This document shows positions 23,157-23,837 of a DNA stretch of 23,837 nucleotides, in pieces. Source of the stretch: JAEDES01 sp964470055 (lineage in GTDB: Bacteria; Bacillota_I; Bacilli_A; RF39; UBA660); contig CAYXZZ010000018.1 in the NCBI GenBank assembly GCA_964470055.1, positions 1 through 23,837 of the forward strand. The letters run 5' to 3'. The stretch's first letter is position 1; every line of letters starts with the position of its first letter. Under the pieces are notes generated by a model, which saw only the letters and a program-made list of their open reading frames with translations, was not told the DNA's origin and did no database searches. Made by a program: the position numbers and the translations under genes.

Positions 23157-23837
23157 TTAATCTTTGTAATCAAAATAGAAATCTAAGATTCTTACTTGAT
23201 CTCCTTCTTCTGCCCCTAGTTCTTGTAGTTTATCATCGATTCCCATACGACGTAATTTCTTAGAGAAACGATAAACGGCTTCTTCACTAGAAAATTTAGT
23301 CATTTTGAAGATTCGTTCTACTTCTTTTCCTTCAATTACCCAAACACCATCGTCTTCTCTTCTGATAGTAAATGGTTCTTCTTTTTTAAATTTATATAGA
23401 ACATGACTTTCAATTTGACTGTCATCATATAATGGATTAGATGGAATTTCATCAAGTAAATCGGCAAGACGGTTTACTACTTTATCAAGACCTTGATTTG
23501 TGGCCGCTGATATTTCATAGACTTCTGCATCTACTTTCTTTTTAAATTCTTCTAGGTTTTCTTTAGCCTCAGGAATATCCATTTTATTAGCAATTATAAT
23601 TTGAGGTTTATCTAATAATTTCTCATTAAATTCTTTTAATTCTTTGTTAATAAGAAGATAGTCTTCATATGGATCACGCATTTCACTACCACTCATATCG
23701 ATGACATGGGCTATTACTCTAGTTCTTTCGATATGACGTAAGAATTTATCTCCTAGGCCTTCTCCAAGTGATGCCCCTTCTATTAAACCGGGTAAGTCGG
23801 CAACTACGTAACTTCTTCCTTCACTAGCACGAACTAC
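23157..23837 (-). CDS. obg: GTPase Obg/CgtA, C-terminal part (cut by window edge)
   Basis: The reading frame is open to the end of the window, giving 226 residues of the C-terminal half. It contains the G3 region DLPGLIEGASLGEGLG and FLRHIERTRVIAHVIDMSG typical of Obg, G4 NKMD (ANKMDIPEA) and G5 SAAT (EISAATNQGLDKV). The Obg C-terminal domain follows (FTIRREDDGVWVIEGKEVERIF and so on), ending YFDYKD. The N-terminal glycine-rich Obg fold and G1/G2 lie outside the window. Obg is an essential ribosome-assembly and stress-response GTPase. It is the first visible gene of a three-gene unit. Confidence 0.95.
   Translation of the reverse strand, partial: VVRASEGRSYVVADLPGLIEGASLGEGLGDKFLRHIERTRVIAHVIDMSGSEMRDPYEDYLLINKELKEFNEKLLDKPQIIIANKMDIPEAKENLEEFKKKVDAEVYEISAATNQGLDKVVNRLADLLDEIPSNPLYDDSQIESHVLYKFKKEEPFTIRREDDGVWVIEGKEVERIFKMTKFSSEEAVYRFSKKLRRMGIDDKLQELGAEEGDQVRILDFYFDYKD

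Noticed and set aside
1..23837. Alternative genetic code (TGA as Trp)
   Set aside because: All recognised genes are full length with the standard code, Trp is encoded by TGG, and TGA ends the gene at 14071-14661.
1..23837. CRISPR array, tRNA/rRNA genes, insertion sequences or prophage
   Set aside because: No regularly spaced repeats, cloverleaf-like sequences, transposase motifs or phage structural proteins were seen by reading; a tRNAscan and IS search would settle this.

Overview
The window looks like a chromosomal segment of a low-GC, Gram-positive-derived bacterium (Bacillota/Mycoplasmatota side, for example an uncultivated gut Bacilli or RF39/Erysipelotrichia-like lineage). The evidence is the low GC content, strong AGGAGG-type ribosome sites, the Bacillota-specific replication protein DnaB (DnaB/DnaD type), a CBS-domain Mn-dependent pyrophosphatase, a YqfQ-like protein and a Bacillus-type LexA box. 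The standard bacterial code fits: one gene (14071-14661) ends in TGA and no gene needs TGA as Trp, which argues against a Mycoplasma/Spiroplasma code. Exact taxonomy cannot be read from the sequence.

Layout, left to right. 1-554: decayed Fic-family gene (minus). 599-5464 (minus): five-gene unit with ppaC-like pyrophosphatase, DUF368 (PopT-type polyprenyl-phosphate translocase), uppP, a ZIP metal transporter and a PF06541-type membrane protein. 5530-6030: HD-domain protein. 6182-7507: dnaB. 7589-9879: prepilin peptidase plus type II secretion/pilus F protein. 9992-10276 (plus): YqfQ-like small protein. 10309-11430 (minus): tgt. 11431-11968: gene-poor region with two outward-facing promoters, a C-poor tract, a tiny membrane-peptide ORF split by a frameshift in an A run, and a long terminator hairpin. 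11969-16252 (minus): ruvA-ruvB-unknown-queA-tandem GreA-like protein, behind a consensus promoter containing a LexA/SOS box. 16417-18547 (plus): zinc-ribbon membrane protein and a TPM-domain protein with overlapping ends. 18609-20240 (minus): yebC-PH domain protein-membrane protein. 20333-20749 (plus): DUF192-like protein. 20778-21620 (minus): Hpt-REC phosphorelay protein. 21700-23837 (minus): obg (cut by the window edge) and two unrecognised genes, one with a methyltransferase-like Rossmann signature.

Functional themes are undecaprenyl-phosphate recycling together with pyrophosphate removal and metal uptake (operon at the left); DNA repair (ruvAB, predicted SOS-controlled); queuosine tRNA modification (queA and tgt, in separate divergent transcripts); replication initiation; a partial pilus/competence apparatus; and translation/ribosome factors (yebC, obg). 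No CRISPR array, rRNA, tRNA, transposase or phage gene was recognised. The observations most worth following up are the uppP/DUF368/pyrophosphatase operon, the tandem GreA-like protein, the frameshifted mini-ORF at 11740, the SOS box before ruvA, and the unknown genes downstream of obg and inside the ruvAB-queA operon.
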